Source of the DNA: Actinomycetota bacterium
GTDB lineage: Bacteria > Actinomycetota > Thermoleophilia > Solirubrobacterales > Solirubrobacteraceae
Length of the DNA stretch: 7,503 nucleotides
Direction of reading: 5' to 3'
Assembly: GCA_009699915.1 (NCBI GenBank)
Contig: WLNG01000064.1
Location: 1 to 7,503 of the forward strand
Shown: in pieces, positions 5,838 to 7,503 of the stretch
Numbering within the stretch: position 1 is the stretch's first letter
Layout: every line of letters starts with the position of its first letter
Translations under genes and position numbers: made by a program
The notes under the pieces: model-generated
Told to the model about the DNA's origin: nothing
Databases searched by the model: none
What the model saw: only the letters and a program-made list of their open reading frames with translations

Positions 5838-7044
5838 ACGCCTCGGATCGTGTCGCATCAGGTCGATCGGTGACGGCCCGCAGATGCACCGACCCGCCGC
5901 GCGCGACATTGAGGATCAGCCCGGTCGCGGCGAGCAGGATCATGAGATTGGTCGAGCCATAGGAGATGAACGGCAGCGGAACGCCGGTGAGCGGCGCGAT
6001 CCCGAGCACGGCGAAGAGGTTCAGCGCGGCCTGGCAGAGGACCAGGCAGGTCAGACCGCCAGCCAGCAGTGCTGCGTAGCGGCCCTTGGCCTGCTGAGCG
6101 ATCCGCAGCCCCGCCCAGGCGAAGCCCCCGTAGAGCCCGATCAGCCCGAGGATCCCGATCAGCCCGAGCTCCTCACCGATGATCGCGAGGATGAAATCCG
6201 TGTGGGCCTCCGGGAGGTAGAAGATCTTCTGCACCGACTGTCCGAGGCCACGCCCGACGACCCCGCCGGAGCCGATTGCGATCTGGCCCTGAACGGCCTG
6301 GAATCCAGCATCTGCGGCGTGATCCCAAGGATTGAGGAACGAGGTCAGGCGCGCCCGCCGGTAGGACGCCGACAGCGAGTAGAGCATCACGAAGAAGGCG
6401 CCGCATGCGGCCAGTCCGCCCAGCCAGGGCAGCGGCACACCGGCGGCGAACAGCATCGTGCCCATCGTGAAGATGATCACGAGCGCGGTGCCGAGGTCCG
6501 GCTGGAGCAGCACCAGCATCACGCTCGCGATCGTGACGATCCCGAGCGGGCCCAGATCGCGGATCGTGCGCAGGCCGCGCGGCCGTTCGGCGAGGAAGCG
6601 GGCCGCGTACAGCACGAGGGCGAGCTTGGCCACCTCGCTGGGCTGAAACTGGATCGGGCCGAAGCCGAGCCAACGCTGAGCGCCGTTGACCGAGACGCCG
6701 ATCCCGGGGACCTTGACCGCGACAAGCAGGCCCAACGCGACTGCCAGCAGCGGACCGGTCATGCGCAGGACGCGCTCCAGCGGCATGCGCGCGATCCAGT
6801 GCATCGCCAGGAACCCGAGCGCGCCGTAGACGACGTACTTCGTGAGGTAGCCCATCCCGTCGCCGCCGCTGACCGCCGTCGACCCGGACGAGGCGCTGTA
6901 GACCATCACGGCGCCGCCGGCGACGAGGCACATCACGACGTAGGTGAGCGGCGTTCCCTCCGCGATGCGACGGGTCCGCGAGCTCTCCTGCACTCGCGCA
7001 GAGGCAGGGGCGGATCCAGAGGCGCGGGCGGCAACGCGAGCCAT
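5752..7044 (-). CDS. ftsW: FtsW, SEDS-family septal peptidoglycan glycosyltransferase
   Basis: FtsW polymerises lipid II at the division septum together with a class B penicillin-binding protein. The 430-aa product has a charged N-terminal tail (1-30) and about ten membrane segments starting near residue 32. SEDS landmarks are NGAQRWL (120-126), FQPSEVAKLA (133-142), QPDLGTA (181-187), and PEAHTDFILAIIGEE (278-292), whose Asp283 matches the catalytic Asp. The C-terminal signature region runs from NLFAVLG to PLPFISYGSTN (342-366). The family fold ends near ARGG (381-384). The remaining 46 residues are Arg-rich, and the last 28 are encoded over the murG start. A GTG at 7050 could add two residues, but AAGGAGGT lies right on it and 5 nt before the ATG at 7044, so 7044 is chosen. 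RodA is the alternative family member; the position between murD and murG decides for FtsW. Confidence 0.96.
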   Translation of the reverse strand: MARVAARASGSAPASARVQESSRTRRIAEGTPLTYVVMCLVAGGAVMVYSASSGSTAVSGGDGMGYLTKYVVYGALGFLAMHWIARMPLERVLRMTGPLLAVALGLLVAVKVPGIGVSVNGAQRWLGFGPIQFQPSEVAKLALVLYAARFLAERPRGLRTIRDLGPLGIVTIASVMLVLLQPDLGTALVIIFTMGTMLFAAGVPLPWLGGLAACGAFFVMLYSLSASYRRARLTSFLNPWDHAADAGFQAVQGQIAIGSGGVVGRGLGQSVQKIFYLPEAHTDFILAIIGEELGLIGILGLIGLYGGFAWAGLRIAQQAKGRYAALLAGGLTCLVLCQAALNLFAVLGIAPLTGVPLPFISYGSTNLMILLAATGLILNVARGGSVHLRAVTDRPDATRSEAYADDLRDRRRGDSRARSAGARGGRRAAG

Positions 7045-7048
7045 CTGC

Positions 7049-7056
7049 ACCTCCTT
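7049..7056 (-). promoter_or_regulatory. ftsW: Near-perfect Shine-Dalgarno that sets the ftsW start
   Basis: AAGGAGGT on the minus strand is complementary to the 16S rRNA 3' end and ends 4 nt before the ATG at 7044. It rules against the GTG at 7050, which lies inside the motif. It is the strongest ribosome site in the window. A further AGGAGGAG lies upstream at about 7080-7073, with no start codon at useful distance. Confidence 0.85.
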
Positions 7057-7087
7057 CGCCGCGGCGGCCCGTTCTCCTCCTGCGTTC

Positions 7088-7503
7088 TCAGCGGTCGCGC
7101 GCCGCGACGAGCGTGCGGAAGGCCCGGCCCCGCTCCTCGAAATCCGCGAACTGATCGAAGCTCGCGCAGGCCGGCGAGAGCAGGACCGCCTCGCCGGGGC
7201 GCGCGGCAGTGGCGGCGGCCACCACGGCGTGCTCCAGATCGCCGCAGCGATGCAGCGGAACGGTCCCGTCGAGCGCGTCGGCGAGCGCCTCCGCGTCCTC
7301 GCCGATCAGGTAAACCGCCGCGGCACGCGCGAGGACTGCGCCACGCAGGGCGGTGAAGTCCTGACTCTTGCCCTGGCCGCCCGCGATCAGGTGGACCGGA
7401 CAGTCGAATGCGGCGAGGGCGACATTCGTCGAGCCGGTGTTCGTCGCCTTCGAGTCGTTCACCCAGAGCACGCCGCCTACCGTCGCGACCTCCTCGATGC
7501 GGT
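7088..7503 (-). CDS. murD: UDP-N-acetylmuramoylalanine--D-glutamate ligase MurD, C-terminal part
   Basis: MurD adds D-glutamate to UDP-MurNAc-L-Ala in the cytoplasm. The window holds the last 137 residues; the 5' end lies beyond 7503. Visible are HRIEEVATVGGVLWVNDSKATN at the start of the fragment, where the substrate-binding loop N-D-S-K-A-T-N is diagnostic, then LIAGGQGKSQDF and the MurD C-terminal signature SPACASFDQFADFEERG followed by FRTLV. The stop TGA is at 7090-7088, and ftsW starts 43 bp further on the same strand. The expected D-Glu/peptide-site Ser-Pro-Ala-x-Ala-Ser-x-Asp-Gln is intact, so nothing suggests a pseudogene. Confidence 0.95.
   Translation of the reverse strand, partial: RIEEVATVGGVLWVNDSKATNTGSTNVALAAFDCPVHLIAGGQGKSQDFTALRGAVLARAAAVYLIGEDAEALADALDGTVPLHRCGDLEHAVVAAATAARPGEAVLLSPACASFDQFADFEERGRAFRTLVAARDR

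Noticed and set aside
7057..7087. Second start or small gene from AGGAGGAG between murD and ftsW
   Set aside because: No ATG, GTG or TTG lies at a usable distance before the ftsW ribosome site.
5884..7356. Plus-strand 490-codon open frame across ftsW and murD
   Set aside because: It is antisense to clearly identified ftsW and murD, with a highly charged, motif-free product typical of the complementary frame of a membrane-protein gene.

Overview
The window is a GC-rich stretch of bacterial chromosome in which every supported gene lies on the minus strand and is tightly packed. Read in transcription order (high to low coordinates) it holds the 3' end of murD, then ftsW, murG, murC, ftsQ, ftsZ, gcvT and the first 30 codons of gcvH. 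This is the distal half of a division and cell-wall (dcw) cluster running straight into glycine-cleavage genes. The order murD-ftsW-murG-murC-ftsQ-ftsZ, with no ftsA, no ddl and no murB between murC and ftsQ, the FtsZ C-terminus (DIPSFLK) and the base composition all point to an actinobacterium-like organism. A deep-branching class such as Thermoleophilia is my guess, from resemblance only.

Region by region: 7503-7088 is the MurD C-terminal domain. 7044-5752 is the SEDS glycosyltransferase FtsW, preceded by a near-perfect Shine-Dalgarno. 5837-4758 is MurG, whose start is buried 86 nt inside the ftsW reading frame. 4761-3439 is MurC, overlapping murG by ATGA. 3403-2576 is FtsQ, starting at a GTG without an obvious ribosome site. 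2575-2378 is the only sizeable non-coding stretch (198 bp), just upstream of ftsZ. It carries five copies of AGTCTC, three of them at exact 18-bp spacing, plus candidate promoter elements. 2377-1286 is FtsZ. 1202-129 is GcvT and 92-1 is the start of GcvH.

Functionally, MurD and MurC build the UDP-MurNAc-peptide in the cytoplasm, MurG converts lipid I to lipid II, FtsW polymerises lipid II at the septum, FtsQ scaffolds the divisome and FtsZ forms the ring. GcvT and GcvH belong to one-carbon metabolism (glycine cleavage), and their position directly behind ftsZ is the main contextual oddity.

No mobile element, CRISPR array, RNA gene or foreign-looking segment was found. The long plus-strand open frames are antisense shadows typical of high GC. 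I do not see a new multi-gene system. The points worth a second look are the repeat-bearing ftsZ leader, two irregular gene junctions (ftsW/murG and murC/ftsQ), the ftsZ-gcvT linkage with a possible leaderless gcvT start, and an altered substrate-site loop in MurG.
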